Shown: positions 33,601 to 43,843 of the stretch, one piece after another
Layout: every line of letters starts with the position of its first letter
How positions within the stretch are numbered: the stretch's first letter is position 1
Assembly: GCA_032158295.1 (NCBI GenBank)
Contig: CM063260.1
Location: forward strand, 2,304,001-2,368,000
DNA: 64,000 bases
Source of the DNA: Pycnopodia helianthoides
Taxonomy: Eukaryota; Echinodermata; Asteroidea; Forcipulatida; Asteriidae
Reading direction: 5' to 3'
The notes under the pieces: model-generated
Seen by the model: only the letters and a program-made list of their open reading frames with translations
The model's database searches: none
Told to the model about the DNA's origin: nothing
Position numbers and translations under genes: made by a program

Positions 33601-35780
33601 AACCCACAGTCTGTAAATTACAGAACTTGAGTCCACGACCTTAAGACAGCTCGGCCACGACACCCCACAAAATTAAAACCAGACAGAAACTATTACCTAA
33701 ATTACTTGCAGTGCGTTTGTCTTCTTCGCAGATTCCCGAACCATTTGTGTCTTTGCTCTGTGGACTTCTGGTTTCTTTGTTGCTGATGCAATTCCCAGGA
33801 GCTTTTTCTTGCCGAATTGCGGATATTTTCAGGGTCGTCCTGAAAGGTTTTGGGGCAAGAATTTCAGGCGAAGAGTTCAACGAAGGGTTCTTTTCTGCAA
33901 TACAGGGCATTTCCGATGGCACAGGTGTTGATTGCAAATGAAAGTCCGTCGATGGTTTACTTTTTGACGCAGGCGTCTGGTCATTGCGAGGAGTGAATCT
34001 TTGCGGCGTTCCAAAGTTAGTGGGCGTCAACGTGTCCGAAGACTCCAATTTGCTGTTTGGCTGAGGGGAGGAGATACGACTCGGAGTTGAACACCGTGGA
34101 ATTTTATTCTCGGAATTGGACTTCTGGACGACCGCAATGTCGCTTAGTACCGCTGCATCATGACCAAGAGGAGACAAGTCATGGTCTCTTGAGATTGGAT
34201 TAGTTGCAAGGCGCGAGATGAAAATTGATGGCACTTTGAGTTCAGCAGTTGGTGGGGCATTCTCCGAGAGCACCTTTTCAAACTGCAACAAAAAAAGAAT
34301 AATAATAATAATAACAAGTTCTTAATAGCACCATCTACAATAACATAACAATGTGCTTTACATTTAGTTCCCTGGTCATTGGGCCACATTTCCGGTAAGC
34401 TTTCTCAGCTCCCTGGGGAGGATACAGCCCCAGGCTGCTGTGGCGCTCCAAAGGCTTTTTTCAAACACAATATCAACCTCTACCCTCGCAGATACCCATT
34501 TATACTCCCGGGTGAAGAGAAGCAATTATAGTCAAGCATCTTGCTCAAGGGCAAAGGCGTCATGACCAATGACTTAACGACCAGAACTTGATTCACTTTG
34601 ACCACTCAGCCATCATATGCCGCAAATGTACAGAACATTCCGATGAAACTTGTACAAAATAATTTGAGGGCAATTATTTACATTTGTACATTATATTTAT
34701 ATATTTATTTTATTTCTCGGGCAAGTAGAAAGTACAACCAACTATAAACATAATTAAATAGACATTGACAAACAAAAGTAGAACCAGCTAGACCCCGGCG
34801 ACGGATTGCCAAAAAGAAACAAACTTTCTGTCGAGAAGACTCCTCTCTAGCTGTCTCACACAAAAAATATTAACAAAACAAATTCAGTTATTTGATTGTA
34901 ATGCTTCTAAATGACTTACCACAAATCTGAATTCTGAGTATATCTGCCGGCTGAGCATGCCAGGCTTCAGTTTGACACCAGACGTGTGCCCAAACGTCAA
35001 TGTATCACCGTCTTTGATTCCAACTTTACCTGCAATCTAGAAATTAAACAAACCAAACAATTAAATAATAACTGAATACCAGGCAAATAATTGTTTTTGG
35101 CAACCTAAAACTATATTATTTGTGTTTTCCGACCCCCCCACCCCCCCCCCAAAAAAATCAAAATTCTGGAATGGGTTTGAATCCCATCCAAGTACTATCC
35201 CTGGGTATTTTGTCACACAGGACTATTGGCTTTTGGCTACGGCTATTGGCTACAGCGACAACTCTGAAGAATAGACCTTTGCAGCCATCTAGCCATAGCC
35301 ACAGCCGAAGCAGTCAATTCAGACAAGCCTTAGGCCGTGTCCGGATTGGCGGCTACAGCTACAGCTACGGCTGGATCGCCGCACCATCATGCGTTGAAGT
35401 ATAGGTAGGACGTCCTTAGCAACACTCTCAGCAACGATTATAGCCAATAGCCAGAGCTGGGGCTTGGAACATTGCCTTTACACTAGATGGAGAAATTAGT
35501 CAGGCTCCTTTTTTTGTATCAAGCTACATGTAGTAGTCATCGATAGTAGTGGATACAGGAAACCCGATGATAATGGCCGCTGCATAACTGTACCTTGACG
35601 TCATTGACGAAGGTTCCATTTGTACTCTTGTCTTGTATATACACCTGATGTTTATTGTTGTGATGTTCGATCGTTAGGATGGCATGCTGCCTTGAGATGA
35701 GCTGCTTGTGGACCGATGAGTTCAAGTACATGTCTACCATCGCGATGTGACGACCAATCGTAAGCTTCGGTTTATTAAGT
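30633..35780 (-). CDS. TCF19: TCF19-like FHA + PHD finger protein, 5' exon missing
   Basis: Exons in transcript order: 35780-35594, 35036-34920, 34282-33697, 33214-33029, 32487-31957, 31628-31435 and 30740-30633; all GT/AG with consistent phases. The first two encode an FHA domain (IGRH, SRQHA, STNGTFVN, DGDTLTFG), which binds phosphothreonine. The last two encode a PHD finger (CDSHDCC, then VQCDGCDSWYHVTCVGC, ending CGCSK and TAA), which reads histone tails. FHA plus C-terminal PHD is the TCF19 architecture, and WVQCDGCD matches the vertebrate protein closely. Recognised exons give about 635 codons against 345 aa in human, so the linker is much longer. It includes an eight-unit 15-residue repeat in which one unit lacks a base. 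The start codon exon, expected upstream of 35780, was not found. Nibrin was considered for the FHA but is excluded by the PHD. Confidence 0.85.
31957..32487 (-). CDS. TCF19: TCF19-like repeat exon, one base missing in a unit
   Basis: After the acceptor at 32488-32489 the exon reads AQISASSDDQIISRSSK and continues through tandem units. A frame break near 32386 (GGCAGGATC where other units have GGCAGGGATC) precedes the frame that reaches the donor at 31956. Exit sequence includes a Lys/Glu-rich EEKNHEGFGGGAKQEK-like stretch. With one base restored the whole exon is open. Confidence 0.75.
32126..32480 (-). repeat. Coding minisatellite, eight 45-bp units
   Basis: Eight units of the type TCTGATGAGGCAG(A/G)GATC, 45 bp each, encode ASSDDQIISRSSKI(S/P). 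The GAGATC (Ser) and GGGATC (Pro) variants alternate for most of the array, giving a 90-bp higher-order period. Ser/Asp-rich content suggests a flexible, phosphorylatable linker (inference). Confidence 0.9.
32590..32990. repeat. ~110-bp imperfect tandem repeat, about four units
   Basis: Phrases of the type CCTCCT(A/G)G(T/G)(A/C)GGAGAGAATCAA(C/T)TATGG recur four times at about 32598, 32694, 32800 and 32965, each followed by CACA(G/A)(T/C)GGT-like sequence. It lies in a TCF19 intron. Confidence 0.55.
33505..33665 (-). repeat. SINE-like copy (family 1)
   Basis: It contains CTTGCTCAAGGACACAAGTG, GAATTCGAACCCACAGTCTG and GCTCGGCCACGACACCCC, the complement of a tRNA-like head. It ends about 30 bp from a TCF19 exon (33697). 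Confidence 0.6.
34340..34620 (-). repeat. SINE-like copy (family 1, long form)
   Basis: Shares CTCAGCTCCCTGGGGAGGAT, CAGATACCCATTTATACTCC and AAGCATCTTGCTCAAGG with 19856-20190. It lies in the TCF19 intron next to the exon at 34282. Confidence 0.6.
35210..35466. repeat. MITE-like element(s), GGCCGTGTCCGGATTGGCGG family
   Basis: Two adjacent pieces rich in GGCTACGGCTATTGGC and its complement. The second begins GGCCGTGTCCGGATTGGCGG at 35333 and ends in GCTGGGGCTTGG. Related to 2682-2834. Confidence 0.5.
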
Positions 35781-37133
35781 CTGTTTGGGGAAAAATATGT
35801 ATTAAAAATACGAGGCATGACTTTTAGGAAAAGAACCTGAATCTGACTGCCATTCTTTCTTCCACAGTATTACTGTAAAATTGACCAAAAATAGCAACAA
35901 CTTGTTTACCCAGATGCAATGTTTTGGGTCATAATAAATTTATGGAAACAAAAAAAAGAAGGTGGTGAGATTCTAAACTTTTCTTGTTATTTGAAAAAAA
36001 TGAGCTTCCACTTCAGGTGGAGTGGGGCAGGGTGGAATGGAGCTCTAAAAAGCCTTAGGCTCAAACTAAGGTAGTTTTAGCCCCACTGCACTGCCTGGGG
36101 TGTTGGGTGTTGGGCTAGACTCAGTAACTGGGGCGTATATACTCCTTTTTTGGAATGTTGACGTTATGAAAATGGTCAGACAATGTCAATTAGGCAGGAC
36201 CCTCACCTACATTACGCACAACAGAGGTTCAAATACTACCACCTCGTGTAGGACATTTAATCAACCCCAATTAGCTGATTGCTGCTGCCCATTCAAGAAG
36301 TTTATATCTCCCAACTCTGGTCAATTTTTATTAAGCCCGTCTAGAAGAGATGCTGGATTAAATTTCCCGAAAATACTGTGAAACCAGAGAAACTGTTGGT
36401 TAAGACTGCATTTGCTATAAACTTTGCTCGGCTAAACTTTTTCTCAGGGTATAGCTCCCTGCACTCAGCAATGTTTGTATACTATTTCTGTGCCTGGGAA
36501 CGAACCGGGGACTATGTGTTGATTCATGGCCGTGGGAACTGATTCTAGTTGGAGTGATATGGTCATCGAGAGCCATCGATCTCGTGACAATGTTTGCGAC
36601 TGAAAGTGACACAATAATTTTCCTTCATGCTCATGTACATGTATGATTGAACGTTTCCAAAGCTCGGCTTGGTCTCCTGGTATCAAGGGGGATTCTGCAG
36701 CCCCGCCCCACAAACACACGAACCGGATTTGCCCCCCCCCCAACCCCCGCGGCTTGGTGATTCTGTAACCCAACTCAAACTTGCTTGAAACAATCAAGGT
36801 GCAATGAACTGGAAGGTTCTCTTTTCGCTATATTCTCTCTCGCTCTTAACAAGGTTGTCGATTTAAGTGTAAGAAACTGATCTCACAATGCACACACTAA
36901 TGTGAAAAGAAAGTACAATCAAACAATCATAATATATCAAGGTTGAAACATATCATATCGAATGTAAAACTGAAATTAATGCTAACGAAAAGTGAAACTT
37001 TTTATTCTCACGGACCTATTATCAATACAATTAATGTGAATCATTCCATCAAGGTCCACACTACCTATAAGGCGTCTCATGACCCCAGATGCTGTTTTTA
37101 CTTGATCATACTAATCGATACTTGATTAAAATA
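35781..37133. other. Interval between TCF19-like gene and Ig receptor
   Basis: The two genes are head to head. The unfound TCF19 first exon and both promoters should lie here or beyond. Minus frames at 36797-36465 and 36612-36415 are open but have no recognisable motif. No repeat family was recognised. Confidence 0.4.
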
Positions 37134-38590
37134 ATGGCTTTATGTACTCTCCTAATGATCTTTAGCGTACAACGATTCGTGCTTGGGACTTCGTCATCAA
37201 ATGGCGTGTTTTCGATAGAACCGAGTGATGTTACTGTTGAAGTTGGAGGTAACGCGACGTTCAAATGCCAGACTCAAAACTGCAAGATATTATCCTGGAT
37301 AAGTTATGAGGGAGAAGCGAATGGACAATCAGCATCAGCGACCATTTACAGAGCGACAAATGCAAGAAAAGGTGTAGTCGTTCGATTTCAAGACTGTGTT
37401 TCAACCCTGTTGCTTGTGAATGTTCGCCCCAAGCAAGCAGGCAACCTCAGCTGTTCGACCTCTTCCTCAATACGTTCCAATTCTGCTCGTCTGACTGTGA
37501 TCCAACCTCCCACCCCAATCTGCGCTTTCAGTCCAGAGACCCCAAGGGTGAATGATACCGTTGGACTGGCGTGCAGAGTACCAGATAACGCTAAAGTTCC
37601 CACCCTGCTATCGTGGTACCCGGCCCGAACTGACGCTCAGGGTTGTCTTCTCGCAGAATCACGCGTTGTTGAACCGGGCTCAACGAGTTTGGTGAAACGT
37701 CACCTTCACGAGAGCGATAACTATGAAGGTTTCATATGCATAGCGGGCTGGGGTAGATCGCAGGGACCCAACTGCTCGGTTACGCCGTTGAAGGTGCAGG
37801 TGGGGAACGTTACTGTCGGATCGCCAAAAAGCTACCGCCGGGAAAACGGAATGGTTGATCTCCATCTCGAGTGTCGACCAGAAGCCGCGCTTGACATGGT
37901 GCACTATTCGTGGACTGTACGAGAAGGCATCCGTAGCTCATCGTCGAGTGTTTCTTTTAGTGGGTTTCAAGACGTAAGCTGGAATGATACATCAAGATTC
38001 CTTTGTTGTTCAGCAGCCTCATCGTGACATGCTCTGCACTCGGCGACGTCGGCCTGAATGCGACGAGTGAGCCGCTCAATGTCAGCCACTGCGAACAACA
38101 AGACAATCCTGAAACTTTCAATAGTTTTGATCTCTACATGTACATCTGGGTCATACTGGCCGTCTTCGTCATGATTGTAATCTCAGCCTTGTGTCTGTAC
38201 CTTAACGCCAAGCACCCAATCCGGGCTCCGTCTGGTACCCTTCCCACCACTGACAACGACTCTCCAAATGCTAGAAGGGGGTGTGGGAACTCGACAAGTT
38301 TGACAGCAACAGCTAGCCCATCACAAAGAAGCATTACAATATCAGAGTACGCGACTGTTGGGGATCCGTGCTTTAACCCCAAACCACCCGCAGTTCCTCC
38401 ACCCAGGAAAACCAGCTGTGGCAAGAGTGAGACCGCACCAAGGAGGACGGCCAAACAGTCCAGAGACCCGGAAGCTCACCAACGAATGATCCAGGCACTG
38501 TACGCCAAACCAAACAATTCAAAAAGATCCATTGAAAGCGTTGAGATGTCACAGTACGCTACCATTAGTCCACAAATGAACCACTCTTAA
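37134..38590 (+). CDS. Ig-domain type I receptor with two ITIM-like motifs, one frameshift
   Basis: The ATG at 37134 starts a signal peptide (MALCTLLMIFSVQRFVLG). Three Ig-like regions follow, judged by Cys/Trp spacing (CQTQNCKILSW..LSC; LACRV..LLSWYP..FICIAGW; HLECRP..YSWTV..FLC), with several N-glycosylation sites. A transmembrane helix comes near 38135-38195 (YIWVILAVFVMIVISALCLY). The tail has SEYATV (Tyr 38348-38350) and SQYATI (Tyr 38555-38557), both fitting the ITIM pattern (S/I/V/L)xYxx(I/V/L), plus LYAKP and a proline-rich PAVPPPRK. The frame shifts by +2 at about 38000-38010, as if one base were missing, joining FLC to SSLIVTCSALGD. The ORF stops at TAA 38588-38590. About 485 aa. 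ITIM tails recruit SH2 phosphatases and inhibit signalling in vertebrate immune receptors; that role here is inference. No orthologue recognised. No introns seen, so a retrocopy is possible. Confidence 0.8.
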
Positions 38591-39086
38591 ATTTGCATGC
38601 AACATGGAAGGCCTGCAGCAGTGCTAAACACTTTCTGTCAAAAATGAACACAAACTTCTTTATAGAAGTCTCATAGAAGTTTTAAATGAACATTTTTGGG
38701 CAGTGACATCTATAACTCAAGGGTGTTTTCTTCTCAAATTTGAAAAAGGTTGCCCTGTGTTGGCACATTGGGCTACACTAATCACACATAAACACACGAC
38801 TGAAAAAGCGCTCTAGTTTCTAAACAGAAAAGTGTTCATCTTGAAAAGTGGGTCATTTGTGAGAAATATAGGACAGTGTGTATTGTACCCAAACACTTCA
38901 ATATTGGACGGTTCAAAAGACCCCCAACCCATTTTACCAACATTTTGAAAGCCACCCAAAATATTAAATGGTCAAATGGTCCCCTCAGAGGAACATTAAC
39001 AAGCGAAGATGACATTATTTTCACCTTAGGCTTGAAATAAGACAGAGTCTCTTTGACTACTTGTTTTGGGTATCAATACAGCCAGT

Positions 39087-39170
39087 CTCCTGAAGATAAT
39101 CAGAGCATACTGATCGAAACGTCGACGAACTGTTACACCGTCGGTTCTTTCCAGAACCACCACACACAAA
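39087..39170. repeat. Dispersed GAAACGTCGACGAACTG element fragment
   Basis: TCTCCTGAAGATAATCAGAG then ACTGATCGAAACGTCGACGA then CTTTCCAGAACCACCACACA, as at 11505 and 54633. Confidence 0.6.
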
Positions 39171-39626
39171 CAACCTCAACACAATATTAACAAAAGCAAA
39201 AACAACAACAATTTGAGCTATTAGCTTACAAAATATTGGTTTATTAATCTGAATCTATATGTTTTATTGGTATGCCATGTAATTTTAGAGAGAGATGAAG
39301 AAGTGATTTGAATCTGGGTCCTGTGGGCCTGACTCATTTTTGTGTCAGTGTTACTCGGAATCTGTGTCAAAACCAACCAGAAATGAGAAAAAAAGTTCGC
39401 AGAATCCGAGTTGAAAACTTTATTTTATTTTTTTACCACTTCCCGGGTCCGCTTGACTTAAATTTGTCAGGTCCCTTCGGACCCTGAATCTGCATTTAAT
39501 TCTGACTCCTTTTTATTTTTAGAGTGTAATCAAAGTAATAAGTAGTGCCACAAGGTTGATCAAATTATACTAGTATGAGGTTCGTACCTTGACGTATTGC
39601 GTGCAAAGTGAACGTAAATATTAGCG

Positions 39627-39817
39627 CTCAATTTCATAGAGCTGCTTAAGCACAGAAAGTAGCTTAGCAAAACAAAATTATTCCTACCGAAATAAGGTTA
39701 CCAGCCAAACTACCGTGTCACTTGTACACTTTGTGACTGGTATCCTGCTCATTTCTGCTTGAGCAGAAAATTGTTAAGCAATATTTTCTGCTTAAGCAGC
39801 TCTATAAAATTGGGCCC
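39627..39817. mobile_element. Palindromic MITE, GGGCCCAATTTCATAGAGC family
   Basis: Ends CAATTTCATAGAGCTGCTTA and TAAGCAGCTCTATAAAATTG; internal GACTGGTATCCTGCTCATTT. Confidence 0.8.
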
Positions 39818-41328
39818 TGAACGCAAAAAAAAAACATGACAAGAGCACTACATTAGGAGGATTGCTTAGTAATAGAAATGAAAACTAACAGTGGTTGTTG
39901 TTAATTAATAAGTTGACTCAGTATTATATTTACATTTGTTTCATTTTCGACACTTGATCACATTCTCTTTCGAATGATTACAAAAACCAAAACTCCGATG
40001 ACTTGATGAGCCAACCCCTAAAAAGGTTCGGCATATATAGTGTTGTAGATGAAACACACACTTTCCGGTAATATGGAAGGGGAGAGGGAAAGGGGAGTGC
40101 CGTGATGAAACTACACAAAATAATAGACATGTGCAAGTCTCTCGCGAACTCGAACTTACACGATCAAGTTGGTCCTAACCATTGCTTAGTTAGTGTGTGG
40201 TTCTATTAAATTTATTCAAACTAGTTTTACGAAGTTTATGGCTGTACAAGTGTGCTATTGCTGGGAAAGTGAATTTAACCCGATGAAATAATAACTAAGT
40301 AAAATAAGTTTTACAAACCAACAAAGATGAATGAAACATCCCCAATAAACTCAAATCTTCACCGATTACCAGCACGCCTTGTACCGGTGGATCATGTGAC
40401 ACACAATTGATTGCTGCAAGTCATGACCTTGCCATTTACCATAATAACAGGAAGGCCACGTGGTATTGCAATCTCATGTTTTCGCAAAGCCTTTGATGAA
40501 GTCCCGCACCAACAGATCCCCAGAATTCGAAGCTTAACATGTATAGGGTTCGCAAAAAAAAAAAAAAAACCATACACGAATACAATCTTTTTAAACTTGC
40601 CGTCATCAAAGAACAGTAGTGAATGGTCAAACATTGCATGGACGGGTTGCCATGCACAATGCACAATGCCCTTACCAGTGCAGTCAACAGCACAGTAAGA
40701 TTGTTAAATGGATGGTTGCAAAATCTACCGAATAATCGTCCGGCAGACGAGAAATCATTCCAGAATGACCGGGTTAACATTGTTAGTTGAGTAAACACGA
40801 TAAGCCATTTTCAGGAATGGTGGACATAGCACTAGACTAGATCAACGGAAACCGGGAATGTCTCAAAAATCATCATTTTTTAGCCGGACAAATTTCCGTG
40901 AGTACAATTTCATGCCTGGTGTTACATCTTAAACATATGGAGAGGCCAGTTGGCAGTTTTGAAGGTAATTCGTTGGGTATTTCCGTCATTTTGGGGCATT
41001 TTTGGTGTGACATCTATGATTTTTTATGAAAATGTTGCACTTCCCCAGATTATGCGCAGCTTTCGCTGGGGCGCTAGTATGACAGATAATGTCAAAATTT
41101 CGAAAAAGGAATACAGCGCCCCAGTTACTGGGTCTAGCACTGGACACTATTATGGTTTGGGTAAAATGGTCTGTATTTATACCCAAACCAAACAGTGCAC
41201 GATCCTATGTCCTCCATATCTCAAAAAGGCTAATAGTCCATGAGCCAAGAGCCGAAATGCCACATTATTGGAACCACTTCGAAGGACTAATTCTTACTAT
41301 GATTTTTGTACTATTATTATGTCCCTAG

Positions 41329-41658
41329 TTAGGTACTGACACTTTTGGTAAAAGCTCAAAATCAGTGTCCACATTTTGTGTGATTAAACATGCATGAACA
41401 AACAAACCTGTGAAAGTTTGAGCTCAATTGGTCATCGAGGTCACAAGAAAATAGTGAAAAGAGCTCATGTGTTTTCTGTTTTTTCAAATTATCGTGCGCG
41501 ATAATTACTATTGTTTTACTCGTTTCTCAGAAACGATAGCATTTTAGGCAGAAATATTTTAAGGAACCCTTTCTACCATTACTTACTATGTAAGTTATGT
41601 GTGAATCTGTGAACATTGTGTTTTTCGATCTTACCAATACTTGTACAGGGCCTTTAAG
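41329..41658. mobile_element. MITE, TTAAAGGTATTGTACAC group
   Basis: Core AAATCAGTGTCCACATTTTG, AACCTGTGAAAGTTTGAGCT and AGAAACGATAGCATTTTAGG are near-identical to 47929-48272. The right end is GTACAGGGCCTTTAA; the left end is decayed. Confidence 0.75.
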
Positions 41659-41952
41659 TTAGAAAGTTGTTTACACTGTCGAGTCAGTCACTCCTGTCAC
41701 TAGTGACAGTGTAGTGTAAAACTGTAGAGCGAGCGCTAGGCAAATTTTCCGCAGGATGCCACCACTCTATCTCCACGAGTGGACCCAAACAACACGAACA
41801 AGTGCTCACCACACTCACAGACAGGTCACAGGGTCAGGCATTCAATCAAATCAAAGCGGAAATTGGAGGAACTGGGACTGGGACTCTCCTCCGCAGTTAC
41901 CCGAACCAAATTCCACACTCTTTGGCTTTGCGGACTTTACAGAAATACTCAC

Positions 41953-42092
41953 AGAAATACGTCATCGATTCCTTTACATGTTGCCGCTGCTCCAATCCTT
42001 CTCAGCTGGAAAGGGCAGTGATCAAAGCCAAAGGAAGTCATATTATTCTCGGTCGACTCGCCGGAATCGTCCATGTTTGACACTGTTGACAT
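41953..42092 (-). CDS. Orphan 5' coding exon, unknown protein
   Basis: On the minus strand an ATG at 42092 (second in-frame ATG at 42074) begins MSTVSNMDDSGESTENNMTS and runs on through GFDHCPFQLRRIGAAATCKG to a GTGAGT donor at 41952-41947, leaving phase 2. The frame, polar/acidic start and donor look like a genuine first exon of a leftward gene. The same DNA is also open in three plus-strand frames over 41756-42151, which a TGA and an AATAAA near 42110 could end. The antisense exon is preferred for its start and donor. Next exon not confirmed; family not recognised. Confidence 0.45.
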
Positions 42093-43843
42093 TACAAATA
42101 CAGGTCACAATAAATAACAATAGTCAACACATATCAATTACACACGTCTGACGACCGGCTGCGGTTTTATGGAGGCTACACAAGTATTTTGACCCGTACG
42201 CCAATGCTGATAGTTCGTCAACGACCGTCAATCGCATTTTCGCAGAATTTATGACCGTGTGAGGGCGTGTGTGAAGGCAAGGCGCTGGGGACGAGCGAAA
42301 ACCAATCGTAGGGGGACTCGGGGGAGGAGGTGGGAGAGGTGCTACGCAAGATAACACTGGAGCTATAAATAACACTAACAGTATTAATTATTAATTATTG
42401 TGATCATGGAGGTAGGAAGAAATTATGAAAGCACTCATGCGGTCAAAAATACTGTCAGGGCTAATTTCCCCCATCCAGCAGTCGATGGAAACCTTTCTGT
42501 GTGTTATTTACATTCTCCATAAAATTAGTTGGGGACAAACCAATTATTTTAATACAATTTTTATACAGTTACCATTAAAGGAAAAAAAAGGGTGTGCAGT
42601 GTTTTGTTGTCATCTCATACAGCCGTTGAATAAAAAAAACCTTGGCTAGGGTCGGAATTTGAGGCCATCATTACAAATTATTTTGTTGCACTGTAACCAT
42701 AGGTAATTAATTGGTAGGCCTGTGGTTAGTAGTTATAGCAACAGCTAAATTCTAATTTCTACAATTATTTTGCCCAACCAATTTGAGTCCCATGATATTT
42801 TAAATGCCTGACCATAAAGAATACCCAACCAAAACCATGGAGGCAGAAATGGCCAAACCACCAACCACAATAAACTGAAGTCCGATTGGCTATGGAACGG
42901 GTAGACAGTGACGGTCGTTCGCGGTATTTAATAATATAGAAATTTTGTGCCAGCTTTTAGTCTAGCGTCATCAATGAATGAACGAATCGACACGCGTACA
43001 ACGTAATTGGCCCAATTGAAATGCATGCAATTTCAAGAGAGGGCGATGTCCAGAAATAAACCCTTTAAACACCACGCCCCTTTGAACAAATATTAATATT
43101 TTAATACCTCTAATTAAAAAAATATGCCAAAACGAGAAACAAACACCAAGACAAATTAGTTGAAGTTCTGTGTAATCATTCTATTTAATAATGTACACCG
43201 AGTATACAAATAAATACCAGTAAAGCCTTTACCTGCAATTGTATACAACTTCAAAAGGCTATAAATTATTTCATTTTTTAATAAAGGTCCGGGGGGGGGG
43301 GGGGTAGGGTGTGGAGGGGACGGGGAATGTAGGGTTCAAAGTTCACTGCTGAAAAGCTAGGTTATAGTTCTCTATAGGAGGCGGCCGGCCTCTAAAAAGG
43401 AAGCGGGTGCGGGCAGTTTGTGCTTTACATTATGTTCACCCAGACTCTCCCAAATCTTTCCATAAAATTGTCTGTAGAAGTTTGAGGACTGTAGGCCCAA
43501 ATGACAATCACACTAGGCCAGGCAAACAAATCTAAATCCAGGTCAAACATATTTGTGTTGGGTGACCATAAAGTGGAGGACAGTGGAGGATTGAGGACTT
43601 TAGGCCCAAATGACAATTGCCTATCATCAGGCTAGGCATATTTATCTTATATCTAAGTCCAAACATTTTTGTGTTGGGTTATCAGAGAGTGGAGGATCGT
43701 GGAGGATCGTGGAGGATCGTGGAGGATCGTGGAGGATTGAGGTTGCATGTGGGTCAAGTCACTGTGGGCGTAGGAGTAGGAGGTAGTAAGGGTTGGACGA
43801 TGATGCGAAGCATTTATATATATGTTTCAAAATAATGAGTTAT
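42093..43843. other. Intergenic region upstream of orphan exon and downstream of zinc-finger gene
   Basis: The first 250 bp is GC-richer and could be the promoter of the minus-strand exon at 42092. A pure G run (about 43290-43304) is followed by a G-rich tract. Dispersed tandem units fill 43470-43740. No gene recognised. Confidence 0.5.
43470..43740 (+). repeat. Dispersed ~125-bp tandem units plus 10-bp satellite
   Basis: GAGGACTGTAGGCCCAAATG and GAGGACTTTAGGCCCAAATG start successive units containing TTTGTGTTGGGTGACCATAA. These match 12760-12945. The last unit ends in five copies of GTGGAGGATC or GTGGAGGATT (43687-43740). Confidence 0.75.

Larger units (their letters stand above)
38591..41952. 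other. Intergenic or intronic region, mostly repeats
   Basis: Contains a GAAACGTCGACGAAC-type fragment (39087-39170), a palindromic MITE (39627-39817) and another MITE (41329-41658). A minus-strand frame ending at 40392 (containing KALRKHEIAIPRGLPVIMV) or an overlapping one ending at 40436 could be a last exon of the orphan gene starting at 42092. TTTATT at about 40209 would serve as its AATAAA. Neither was confirmed. Confidence 0.45.

Noticed and set aside
33331..33663. 110-codon minus frame
   Set aside because: Lies mostly in a SINE-like repeat (family 1); no protein motif.
30633..35780. Nibrin (NBN) for the FHA-containing minus gene
   Set aside because: The C-terminal exons encode a PHD finger, and BRCT/Mre11-binding features are absent; TCF19 architecture fits.
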